From: Candidatus Desantisbacteria bacterium CG2_30_40_21
GTDB lineage: Bacteria; UBA9089; CG2-30-40-21
Length of the DNA: 9,998 nucleotides
Assembly (NCBI GenBank): GCA_001873945.1
Contig: MNYI01000204.1
Coordinates: 1-9,998 of the forward strand
Direction of reading: 5' to 3'
This document shows positions 1-6,571 of the stretch, in pieces. The number at the start of each line of letters is the position of its first letter. The first letter of the stretch is position 1. The notes under the pieces are model-generated. The model saw nothing but the letters and a program-made list of their open reading frames with translations. It was not told the DNA's origin and did not search any database. Made by a program: the position numbers and the translations under genes.

Positions 1-45
1 TTTGGCAAGCAGGTATTAGTGTGGACGAGTTTATGTCGTTATTGT
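1..45 (+). CDS. possible 3' end of an unidentified upstream gene (partial)
   Basis: Reading from base 3, the sequence encodes WQAGISVDEFMSLL and then TGA at 43-45. The stop falls 15 bases before the palindromic element, which suits a natural gene end in the same operon as nuoF. Fourteen residues are too few to name a family, and I do not recognise them. In other clusters with a HydB-type nuoF the preceding gene is often nuoE-like, but nothing here proves that. The frame starting at base 1 is also open, to a TGA at 172-174, but it runs deep into the palindrome. That makes it the less likely true frame. Confidence 0.25.
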
Positions 46-60
46 GAAGCTGCATTAGCT

Positions 61-220
61 TATACTCAGGAAAGGTATAAATTACATTTTTCGCTGGTCT
101 TAATCAACGATAGCTGCGTTGTTCAGGTTTGCAATAGTACACTATTGCAAACCTTCACGCCTTGCTCTCGTTGATTAATCCTCACCGAAAAAATCGCAAT
201 TTATACCCTTCCTGAGTATA
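61..220. repeat. MITE-like long imperfect palindrome
   Basis: The outer ends TATACTCAGGAA (61-72) and TTCCTGAGTATA (209-220) are exact reverse complements. Pairing continues through GGTATAAATT (74-83) with AATTTATACC (198-207), then TTAATCAACGA (100-110) with TCGTTGATTAA (169-179). It closes with a perfect 14-bp inner stem, 125-138 with 141-154, around a 2-base loop. The arms differ by scattered substitutions and a few indels, as in an aged element. There is no transposase ORF. Both ends finish in TA, so a TA target duplication (the Tc1/mariner-IS630 habit) is possible, but a palindromic end cannot prove it. The element lies between the possible upstream gene and nuoF, so it may be transcribed as a large hairpin in the operon mRNA. 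Confidence 0.7.
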
Positions 221-222
221 AT
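217..222 (+). promoter_or_regulatory. possible -10 box (TATAAT) at the right edge of the palindromic element
   Basis: A perfect TATAAT spans the junction between the palindrome's last bases and the flanking DNA, about 45 bases before the nuoF ATG. The hexamer 17 bases upstream, TCGCAA at 194-199, is a poor -35 match. Promoter activity is therefore only a possibility: the element could drive nuoF outward, or the match could be chance in AT-rich sequence. Confidence 0.2.
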
Positions 223-254
223 AATCCGTTGCAGAGGATGATAATTGTATAAAA

Positions 255-260
255 AAGGGA
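255..260 (+). promoter_or_regulatory. ribosome binding site that favours the ATG start of nuoF
   Basis: AAGGGA lies 8 bases before the ATG at 269. A competing start, TTG at 245, has GAGG at 234-237 with a 7-base spacing. The ATG is preferred because the protein then begins MQKTRIIVGLGSCG, directly at the conserved first strand of the thioredoxin-like domain. The eight extra residues from the TTG look like spacer. Confidence 0.45.
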
Positions 261-268
261 TTAATTAT

Positions 269-2035
269 ATGCAAAAGACACGCATTATTGTTGGGCTTGG
301 CAGTTGTGGAATTGCCTCTGGTGGCAGAAAGGTTTATGAACAATTACAGCTTGGAATTGATAGCCGTGGATTGGATGTGATACTTGAAGAGACTGGCTGT
401 ATTGGCATGTGTTACAATGAGGTATTGGTTGATGTTGTGCTGCCTGCTGGAAATATCACCTATAAACAAGTAACCCCTAAAATGATAGACAGGATTCTGG
501 ATGAACATGTTATTGCTGGCAATGTAATACCAGAATGGACAATAACTCAGGAAGATGAAATATGCCTTAACAAGCAGCAACGGATTGTGCTTCGCAATTG
601 TGGGAAAATATCACCTGAATCGATTGATGAATATATAAAACAAGGTGGATATAAGGCGATTGAAAAGGTTGTCAATGGAATGTCGCGGGATGAGGTGATT
701 GATGAGATTACCTCTTCTGGTCTACGCGGCAGGGGTGGAGCAGGATTTCCTACTGGAATAAAATGGGGTTTTGCGGCTAAGTCTTCAGGTGACAAGAAAT
801 ATTTTATCTGTAATGCGGATGAGGGTGACCCGGGTGCATTTATGGATAGAAGTGTTCTGGAAGGGGATCCGCATAGCGTGCTTGAAGGAATGTTGATTGG
901 CGGCTATGCTACCTGCGCCAATCATGGGTATATTTATGTGCGAGCTGAATATCCTCTGGCAATAAAGCGGTTAAAAATAGCCATTGAGCAAGCAAAGGCT
1001 CGTGGATTTATTGGTGAGCATATTCTGGGAAGTGATTTTAGTTTTGAATTGGAAATAAAGGAGGGGGCTGGTGCCTTTGTCTGTGGTGAGGAGACAGCTT
1101 TGATTGCTTCTATTGAGGGTAAACGGGGAATGCCGCGACTTCGTCCACCGTTTCCAGCTATCTCCGGATTATATGGTAAGCCGACTAATATTAACAATGT
1201 AGAAACATTGGCAAATATTCCATGGATTATTACTAATGGGGCAGAATCGTATGCCTCTTTTGGTACAGAAAAGAGTAAAGGGACAAAGGTGTTTGCCTTA
1301 GCTGGTAAGATACAGCGGGGTGGTCTGGTTGAAGTTCCTATGGGTATGAGCCTTAGAGAGGTTATCCTTGGAATTGGTGGCGGGGTAGCTGGCAAGCATG
1401 AGTTTAAGGCGGTTCAGATGGGTGGTCCCTCTGGTGGCTGTATCCCATCAAGCCTATTAGATACACCGGTTGATTATGATTCTATTAACCAAACTGGTGC
1501 TATTATGGGTTCAGGCGGCATGGTGGTAATGGATGATACCATTTGCATGGTAGATATTGCCAGATTTTTTCTCAACTTTACCCAGAATGAGTCGTGCGGC
1601 AAGTGTACCTTTTGCAGAATCGGCACCAGACGGATGCTCGAGATATTGGAAAGAATCGTCTCGGGTCATGGTGTTGATGAAGACATCGAACTATTGGAAA
1701 AGTTAGCACAAAGCGTACAAAAAACATCATTGTGCGGGCTTGGGCAGACTGCCCCAAATCCGGTGTTGACAACCTTGAGATATTTCAGGGATGAGTATGA
1801 GGCACATATCAAGCAACGCAGGTGTCCGGCAAAGGCTTGTAAGGAATTGATTTCCTTTGTGATAATTGATGAGCGATGCAAGGGATGTGGAATGTGTATT
1901 AAAGTATGCGGGGTCAAGGCAATTACCGGAGAGAAGAAAAAGTTGCATGTCCTTGATGCGGATAAATGTATCAGGTGTGGACAATGTGTGGCTAAATGTA
2001 AGTTTGAAGCGATTATTAAGGTAGATAGATGGTAA
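269..2035 (+). CDS. nuoF: NADH-binding NuoF-type subunit with N-terminal thioredoxin-like and C-terminal 2[4Fe-4S] domains (HydB/HndC-like)
   Basis: This soluble subunit would oxidise NADH at FMN and pass electrons into a chain of Fe-S clusters. Numbering is from the ATG (588 aa). Residues 1-90 are a thioredoxin-like 2Fe-2S domain with C13, C44 and C48; the usual first Cys position is Val8. The NADH/FMN core shows GRGGAGFPTG (154-163), NADEGDPGAF (182-191) and CGEET (272-276). The N3 [4Fe-4S] ligands are C443, C446, C449 and C489 (the SCGKC..C and SLCGLG motifs). The C-terminal tail has two [4Fe-4S] sets, C537/C540/C543/C547 and C567/C570/C573/C577; C547 is followed by Gly instead of the usual Pro. 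Plain E. coli-type NuoF lacks both end domains, so this matches the HydB/HndC architecture of anaerobe hydrogenases and transhydrogenases. The next gene starts 30 bases downstream. The family call is firm, but the physiological partner is inferred from the operon. Confidence 0.93.
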   Translation: MQKTRIIVGLGSCGIASGGRKVYEQLQLGIDSRGLDVILEETGCIGMCYNEVLVDVVLPAGNITYKQVTPKMIDRILDEHVIAGNVIPEWTITQEDEICLNKQQRIVLRNCGKISPESIDEYIKQGGYKAIEKVVNGMSRDEVIDEITSSGLRGRGGAGFPTGIKWGFAAKSSGDKKYFICNADEGDPGAFMDRSVLEGDPHSVLEGMLIGGYATCANHGYIYVRAEYPLAIKRLKIAIEQAKARGFIGEHILGSDFSFELEIKEGAGAFVCGEETALIASIEGKRGMPRLRPPFPAISGLYGKPTNINNVETLANIPWIITNGAESYASFGTEKSKGTKVFALAGKIQRGGLVEVPMGMSLREVILGIGGGVAGKHEFKAVQMGGPSGGCIPSSLLDTPVDYDSINQTGAIMGSGGMVVMDDTICMVDIARFFLNFTQNESCGKCTFCRIGTRRMLEILERIVSGHGVDEDIELLEKLAQSVQKTSLCGLGQTAPNPVLTTLRYFRDEYEAHIKQRRCPAKACKELISFVIIDERCKGCGMCIKVCGVKAITGEKKKLHVLDADKCIRCGQCVAKCKFEAIIKVDRW

Positions 2036-2065
2036 TGTCTACAACTACTGATTGATGGAAGGCAC

Positions 2066-4129
2066 ATGGTAAAGATAATTATAGATACACAAGAGTATAT
2101 GGTTGATGAATCTGCAACAATATTAGATGCAGCAAGGTCAAATGGAATTGATATTCCTACCCTTTGTCATGATGAGCAATTAGAGCCGTTTGGGTCATGC
2201 TGGTTGTGTGTGGTTGAGGTTGAGGGAGAACGAAGGCCATTGGTTCCTGCGTGTGCAACAAAGGTGCGGGATGGTATGGTTGTTACCACTAAGAGCAAAC
2301 TTATTTACGAGGCTCGTAAGTTATGCCTTGAGTTGTTGCTATCTGACCATTATGGTGATTGCCTGCCACCATGCCAGATGGCTTGTCCGGCAGGGGTGAG
2401 GGTTAAGGATTATATTGGGTTGATTGCTGAGGGTAAATATCAGGAGGCTGTTGAGGTTATACGGCAAAACAATCCCTTGCCAGCGGTTTGTGGCAGGGTT
2501 TGTGTGAGACCCTGTGAATTGGCTTGCAGACGGAATTTGGTTGATGAGCCGGTAGCCATTGATTTCTTGAAGCGGTTTGTGGCAGATTGGGAGATGGGGA
2601 ATGGTCAGCAGTTAGAAAATAGCAGTCAGCAGTTAGAAAATAGCAAAAAAGTGGCATTAATTGGGGCAGGCCCTGCGTCCTTGAGTTGTGCTTATTATCT
2701 AGCGGGTATGGATTATAAATGCGAAATATTTGAGGCATTGCCTGAGCCGGGTGGAATGCTGAGGTATGGGATACCAGAATACCGGTTGCCAAAGGATGTG
2801 TTGGATAAAGAGATAGCAAACATTTGTGAACATGGGATTGAGGTAAAATGTGGTATGTCTCTTGGCAGGGATTTTACCATAGATAGCCTGCTGGGTGATG
2901 GTTTTGAGGCAGTATTCATTGGTATTGGGGCACATGGAAGCTACAAATTAGGTGTAGAAGGTGATGATATTGAGGGTGTTTTGTCTGCGGTTGATTTTCT
3001 GCGGGATATGGGATTGAATAAGAAAATCAGACTCAAGGGCAGGGTAGCTGTGATTGGTGGCGGGAATTCAGCCATTGATGCTGCCAGAACGGCATTGCGT
3101 CTGGGTGCAGATGAGGTGATATTGATATATCGCCGATCAAGGGCTGAGATGCCGGCTAATGAAGTGGAGATTAATGAGGCAGAGCATGAAGGGGTTCAGT
3201 TTCACTTCCTGTCTGCTCCTGTGCGGGTAATTGGAAGTGGCAAGGCAGAAATGATTGAATGTATTCGCATGGAATTGGGTGAGCCTGATTCGAGTGGTCG
3301 AAGAAAACCAATGCCTGTTCATGGCTCTGAGTTTATGATAGCCGTTGAGACAGTGATTGCTGCGATTGGTCAAGTTCCGGGGTCAGAGTGTTTGGTTCAG
3401 GAACAGGGTATCCAAATAAGCAGGGGTAAAACAATAGTAGTTGATAATGGTATGGGTACTGGCAGGGTTGGCGTATTTGCCGCTGGTGATGTGGTCACTG
3501 GTGCGACATGCGTGATTGAGGCAATTGCCGGTGGAAAAAAGGCAGCTAATTCAATTGATCAATATCTGCAAGGAGTTGAGATTACTCCAGAGGCGAATGT
3601 GTTTAATGTAAGCAAAGGCAGTCTTGATGAGGTTAATAACCTTGAGTTTGAGGGTGTGGAAAAGCAAGCACGGGTAAGGATGCCAGAGCTTGAAATTGAA
3701 AAACGACTAAAAGGCTTTGATGAGGTTGAGCTTGGGCTGGAACAGGTAAATGCCAGCCTTGAGGCTAACCGCTGCCTTGAGTGTGGGTGTAATGCCATTG
3801 ATACATGTGGGTTGCGAAAATATGGGATGGAATATGGTGTTAGTCTGGATAGGTTCAAGAACGGTAAAGTACATCATTATTTGATAGATAACTCTATTCC
3901 AGCTATCTTGCGGGATCCAAATAAATGTGTCCGGTGTGGTAAGTGTGTGCGAATATGTCTGGAGATAAAGGGGATTGGTGCCCTCGGCTTTGTTAATCGT
4001 GGGTTTGAAACAACCATTGAACCAACCTTTGGCAAGCCGCTGGCTGAAACCGAGTGTGATTCTTGCGGTAAGTGTGTGGAGGCGTGTCCGACAGGGGCAT
4101 TGTGGGGGGAGTTGTCAATTGCTAAATAA
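2066..4129 (+). CDS. NuoG/GltD hybrid: 2Fe-2S ferredoxin domain, NAD(P)H:FAD oxidoreductase core, 2[4Fe-4S] tail
   Basis: This 687-aa protein sits in the nuoG slot but is not an ordinary NuoG. Residues 1-80 are a plant-type 2Fe-2S domain (C34, C45, C48, C63). Next comes a Cys-rich segment with H95, C99, C103 and C107, then C142, C146, C150 and C154 in the GltD/NfnB pattern (NPLPAVCGRVC..PCE..C). An FAD dinucleotide fold begins at V196 (GAGPASL, with S205 where Gly is usual). A second nucleotide fold has GGGNSAIDAA near 331-340, followed by YRRSR; its R356, R357 and R359 suggest NADPH in GltD relatives. The FAD-closing AAGDV motif lies near 470. The C-terminus has C570/C573/C575/C581, then two [4Fe-4S] sets of NuoG/FdhA type (C621/C624/C627/C631 and C664/C667/C670/C674). 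There is no molybdopterin domain. GGAAGG lies 3 bases before the ATG. It probably pairs with the NuoF-like protein as an NAD(P)H-handling input module. The domain calls are firm; the in vivo reaction is inference. Confidence 0.88.
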   Translation: MVKIIIDTQEYMVDESATILDAARSNGIDIPTLCHDEQLEPFGSCWLCVVEVEGERRPLVPACATKVRDGMVVTTKSKLIYEARKLCLELLLSDHYGDCLPPCQMACPAGVRVKDYIGLIAEGKYQEAVEVIRQNNPLPAVCGRVCVRPCELACRRNLVDEPVAIDFLKRFVADWEMGNGQQLENSSQQLENSKKVALIGAGPASLSCAYYLAGMDYKCEIFEALPEPGGMLRYGIPEYRLPKDVLDKEIANICEHGIEVKCGMSLGRDFTIDSLLGDGFEAVFIGIGAHGSYKLGVEGDDIEGVLSAVDFLRDMGLNKKIRLKGRVAVIGGGNSAIDAARTALRLGADEVILIYRRSRAEMPANEVEINEAEHEGVQFHFLSAPVRVIGSGKAEMIECIRMELGEPDSSGRRKPMPVHGSEFMIAVETVIAAIGQVPGSECLVQEQGIQISRGKTIVVDNGMGTGRVGVFAAGDVVTGATCVIEAIAGGKKAANSIDQYLQGVEITPEANVFNVSKGSLDEVNNLEFEGVEKQARVRMPELEIEKRLKGFDEVELGLEQVNASLEANRCLECGCNAIDTCGLRKYGMEYGVSLDRFKNGKVHHYLIDNSIPAILRDPNKCVRCGKCVRICLEIKGIGALGFVNRGFETTIEPTFGKPLAETECDSCGKCVEACPTGALWGELSIAK
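2604..2645 (+). repeat. two exact tandem copies of a 21-bp unit inside the hybrid flavoprotein gene
   Basis: The 21-base unit starting GTCAGCAGTTAG occurs at 2604-2624 and again, without any change, at 2625-2645. It encodes the repeated peptide QQLENSS/QQLENSK in the linker between the Cys-rich domain and the FAD fold, at about residues 180-193. The unit length keeps the frame. CAGCAGTTAG-type units resemble short repeats scattered in spacers of many uncultured bacterial genomes; that comparison is from memory. Confidence 0.85.
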
Positions 4130-4153
4130 ACGATTATGTAAGGAGTTCTGATT

Positions 4154-4459
4154 ATGTGCCTGACAAATTATTTGATACTAAGTGCCATATTCTTCTGTCT
4201 GGGGATTTACGGTGTTCTGGTCAGACGAAATGCAGTGATGATATTGCTATCCATTGAGCTGATGCTTAATGCAGCTAATATCAATTTTGTAGCATTTGCT
4301 AAGTATATGTATCCCCATATGTTAACAGGACATATCTTTACAATGTTTGTTATCGCTATTGAGGCGGCAGAGGTAGCTGTTGCGTTGGCTATTATTCTGT
4401 CAGCTTATCGGCACATGAAGAGTATTAATGTTGAGGATATCAATCTGATGAAATGGTGA
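4154..4459 (+). CDS. nuoK: NADH-quinone oxidoreductase subunit K
   Basis: This is a small membrane subunit of the ion-pumping arm (101 aa, normal length), with three hydrophobic helices at about 5-23, 28-49 and 61-84. Glu35 in SIELMLN corresponds to E. coli Glu36, and Glu73 in EAAEVAVALA corresponds to Glu72. Both are needed for proton translocation in the known enzyme. An additional in-membrane Glu (E70) lies one turn earlier. AAGGAG ends 8 bases before the ATG, which supports the start. The gene begins 24 bases after the hybrid flavoprotein gene, so the two are probably co-transcribed. In the standard nuo order nuoJ precedes nuoK; here the flavoprotein gene takes that place and no nuoJ is seen. 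Confidence 0.95.
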   Translation: MCLTNYLILSAIFFCLGIYGVLVRRNAVMILLSIELMLNAANINFVAFAKYMYPHMLTGHIFTMFVIAIEAAEVAVALAIILSAYRHMKSINVEDINLMKW

Positions 4460-4520
4460 GTGTGTGTTTCGTTCTGTCCTTTACAATGAATATGTTTGAA
4501 CCATATCAATGGTATAAGGA

Positions 4521-4643
4521 ATGGTAAAGATAATGAAAAGAATAAGCATTGTAATCACACGAAAACGCAATCGTATACCTACTGCTTTTATTCAAAAGCT
4601 GACAAATGAATGCTTACTGATAGGGGTGTTTCATGATAAATAA
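4521..4643 (+). CDS. doubtful 40-codon ORF in the nuoK-nuoL spacer
   Basis: This ORF reads MVKIMKRISIVITRK onwards and ends with a TAA inside the first codons of nuoL, overlapping it by 11 bases. An alternative ATG lies at 4533. AAGGA abuts the first ATG, which is too close to be a good ribosome site; it is about 13 bases from the second. The peptide is basic, has no membrane segment or Cys motif, and matches no family I know. Its first 14 bases, ATGGTAAAGATAAT, are identical to the start of the hybrid flavoprotein gene at 2066. The overlap could allow translational coupling to nuoL. It could equally be chance or a gene remnant. Confidence 0.15.
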   Translation: MVKIMKRISIVITRKRNRIPTAFIQKLTNECLLIGVFHDK

Positions 4644-6501
4644 TGCGTGGTTAGTTCCGGCAATACCGTTTATAGTGTTTATGACTATTACCTTTTTTAC
4701 CAAAAGGTTCAAAAACCTTTCATCATGGCTTTCTATTGCCGGGATACTGGCATCATTTTCAATGGCTTGCGTGATATTAAGAGAGCTATCTATGAGCGGA
4801 CAAAGGCATTATGAGTTTAGCCTGCCATGGTTTGAGAGTGGTGAGTTTCAGCTTGAGATGGGGATGTTGGTAGATCCTTTATCCTCAATTATGATGGTTG
4901 TAGTAACCCTGGTAAGTCTGATGATTCAGGTATATTCCAGAGGGTACTTGTCAGCAGAGAAGAATGTAGATTTTTCAAGGTATTATTCCTTTATCTCATT
5001 ATTTACATTTTCTATGCTTGGATTAGTTCTGGCAAACAACTTTATTACTATTTTTGCCTGCTGGGAGCTTGTTGGTCTTTGTTCATACTTGTTGATTGGT
5101 TTCTGGCATCACAAGCCATCTGCTGCAGCAGCTGCAAAGAAGGCGTTTATTATTACTAGATTGGCAGATGCAGGATTTTTGATTGGTATCTTATGTGTCG
5201 GGTTTTATGCCGGCACATTCAATTTCTTAAATATAGAGGGTTTGATTCATGAAGGACAGATTAGTTCGCAGATTCTGACCATAATGGCTGTTTTGATATT
5301 CATAGGGGCAATGGGAAAATCAGCACAGTTTCCATTCCATACATGGCTTCCAGATGCCATGGAGGGTCCTTCACCGGTTTCTGCCCTTATTCATGCCGCA
5401 ACAATGGTTGTTGCTGGTGTCTATCTGGTGGCAAGGACATATACCATGTTTGATGCCGGACCAAATGCATTGCTTGTAGTTGGATATGTGGGCGGGTTTA
5501 CAGCCTTGTTTGCCGCAAGTATTGGCTTGTGTCAAAACGATATTAAACGCGTACTTGCCTATTCAACCCTGAGCCAACTCGGTTATATGATGCTTGCTCT
5601 GGGTGTTGGCGGATTTTCGGCAGGAATGTTTCATCTGACAACCCATGCTTTTTTTAAGGCACTCTTATTCTTAGCAGCAGGGAGCGTTATCCATGCCATG
5701 CATTCCAATAATATCTGGGATATGGGTGGTCTGGGTAAAAAGATGCCCATTACTGCTATAGTATTTATTATCGGTTCCTTAGCCATTGCCGGAGTACCGC
5801 CCCTTGCCGGATTCTGGAGCAAGGAAACAGTATTAATGGCTGCTTATTCCTCAGGGCATATGCTCTTGTTTATTATCGGTGAGATTGGGGCATTGATGAC
5901 AGCCTTTTATATGTTCAGGCTTTGCTTTGTTACCTTTGGCGGTGAGACGAGAAAGCATGATGCTCATCCACATGAGTCACCATGGGTGATGACAATACCC
6001 ATGTGTATACTGGCATTTCTGGCAATTACCGCTGGATTTATCGGTTCGCCCTATCTAAATGACTGGTTCCAAGGCTTTGTCTGCTTTGATAGTGGACATG
6101 CGGCTCATCACAGAGGGGAACATTCAGGACATCAATTAGTTATGATCATCTCACTCTCTATGACTGGCATAGGGATACTTGGGGCATGGTTAGTTTATGG
6201 GATAAAGGCTATTAATCTTGATTTTGTTAAAAAAACCTTTATTTATAAGCTGGTGTTTAATAAATATTTCTTTGATGAGATTTATGATGTTATTATTGTT
6301 AAGCCATTTGTTGGATTGACAAAATTCAGCGTAGGATTTGATCAAGGTGTGATTGATGGGATGGTAAATGGTGTGGCAACCGTTACGGCTGGATGTGGTT
6401 CATTTGTCAGACGAATACAAACAGGATTGGTTCAATCATATATCCTTGCCATGATGGTGGGTATAATTATTTTGTTGGTTATCTGGATGTGGGGCGGATG
6501 A
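4633..6501 (+). CDS. nuoL: NADH-quinone oxidoreductase subunit L (antiporter-like)
   Basis: This is the distal antiporter-like subunit of the membrane arm (622 aa; E. coli NuoL is about 613), almost entirely hydrophobic helices. The functional residues known from E. coli fall at nearly the same numbers: E145 in CWELVGLCSYLL, K229 in GKSAQFPFHTWLP, H254, H334 and H338 in HLTTHAFFKA, K342, and K397 in GFWSKETVL. The C-terminal region, with FNKYFFDEIYD followed by further hydrophobic stretches, matches the lateral amphipathic helix and final anchor of NuoL. A His-rich, soluble-looking loop (AHPHES, then GHAAHHRGEHSGHQ, around residues 440-500) lies before it. AGGGGTG ends 4-5 bases before the ATG, and the same site precedes nuoM. 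No frameshift or missing key residue was seen. Confidence 0.96.
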   Translation: MINNAWLVPAIPFIVFMTITFFTKRFKNLSSWLSIAGILASFSMACVILRELSMSGQRHYEFSLPWFESGEFQLEMGMLVDPLSSIMMVVVTLVSLMIQVYSRGYLSAEKNVDFSRYYSFISLFTFSMLGLVLANNFITIFACWELVGLCSYLLIGFWHHKPSAAAAAKKAFIITRLADAGFLIGILCVGFYAGTFNFLNIEGLIHEGQISSQILTIMAVLIFIGAMGKSAQFPFHTWLPDAMEGPSPVSALIHAATMVVAGVYLVARTYTMFDAGPNALLVVGYVGGFTALFAASIGLCQNDIKRVLAYSTLSQLGYMMLALGVGGFSAGMFHLTTHAFFKALLFLAAGSVIHAMHSNNIWDMGGLGKKMPITAIVFIIGSLAIAGVPPLAGFWSKETVLMAAYSSGHMLLFIIGEIGALMTAFYMFRLCFVTFGGETRKHDAHPHESPWVMTIPMCILAFLAITAGFIGSPYLNDWFQGFVCFDSGHAAHHRGEHSGHQLVMIISLSMTGIGILGAWLVYGIKAINLDFVKKTFIYKLVFNKYFFDEIYDVIIVKPFVGLTKFSVGFDQGVIDGMVNGVATVTAGCGSFVRRIQTGLVQSYILAMMVGIIILLVIWMWGG

Positions 6502-6504
6502 TTA

Positions 6505-6545
6505 TTCACCACAAAGACACAAAGACACGAAGAAGAAGTGGTGAA
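6505..6545. repeat. short repeat with inverted ends in the nuoL-nuoM spacer
   Basis: TTCACCAC (6505-6512) and GTGGTGAA (6538-6545) are exact reverse complements. They enclose a purine-rich stretch with an 8-base period (ACAAAGAC repeated, then a degenerate copy). The whole could form an 8-bp stem with a 25-base loop. It begins 4 bases after the nuoL stop and ends 16 bases before the nuoM ribosome site. Similar ACAAAGACAC-type strings recur in spacers of many uncultured bacterial genomes; that is from memory. No T-run follows, so it is not a standard terminator. Confidence 0.55.
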
Positions 6546-6571
6546 CATTATATGATAATAAGGGGTGCACG

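Noticed and set aside
1..174. Open frame from base 1 to TGA at 172-174
   Set aside because: More than half of it lies inside the palindromic element, so it is probably open by chance. The frame ending at 43-45 fits a gene end better.
61..220. Structured RNA gene or riboswitch upstream of nuoF
   Set aside because: The pairing is one end-to-end palindrome, as in a MITE, with no multi-branched fold or known riboswitch core that I recognise.
934..1395. 153-codon ORF on the - strand inside nuoF
   Set aside because: It is antisense to a well-conserved gene, has Pro/Ser/Ile-rich low-information sequence and no family features. It is a shadow of nuoF coding bias.
2604..2645. CRISPR-like repeats
   Set aside because: Only two adjacent copies without spacers, inside a coding frame.
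2457..2819. 120-codon ORF on the - strand with a repeated CYFLTAD peptide
   Set aside because: The peptide repeat is only the reverse reading of the 21-bp tandem unit in the hybrid flavoprotein gene. No independent coding support was found.
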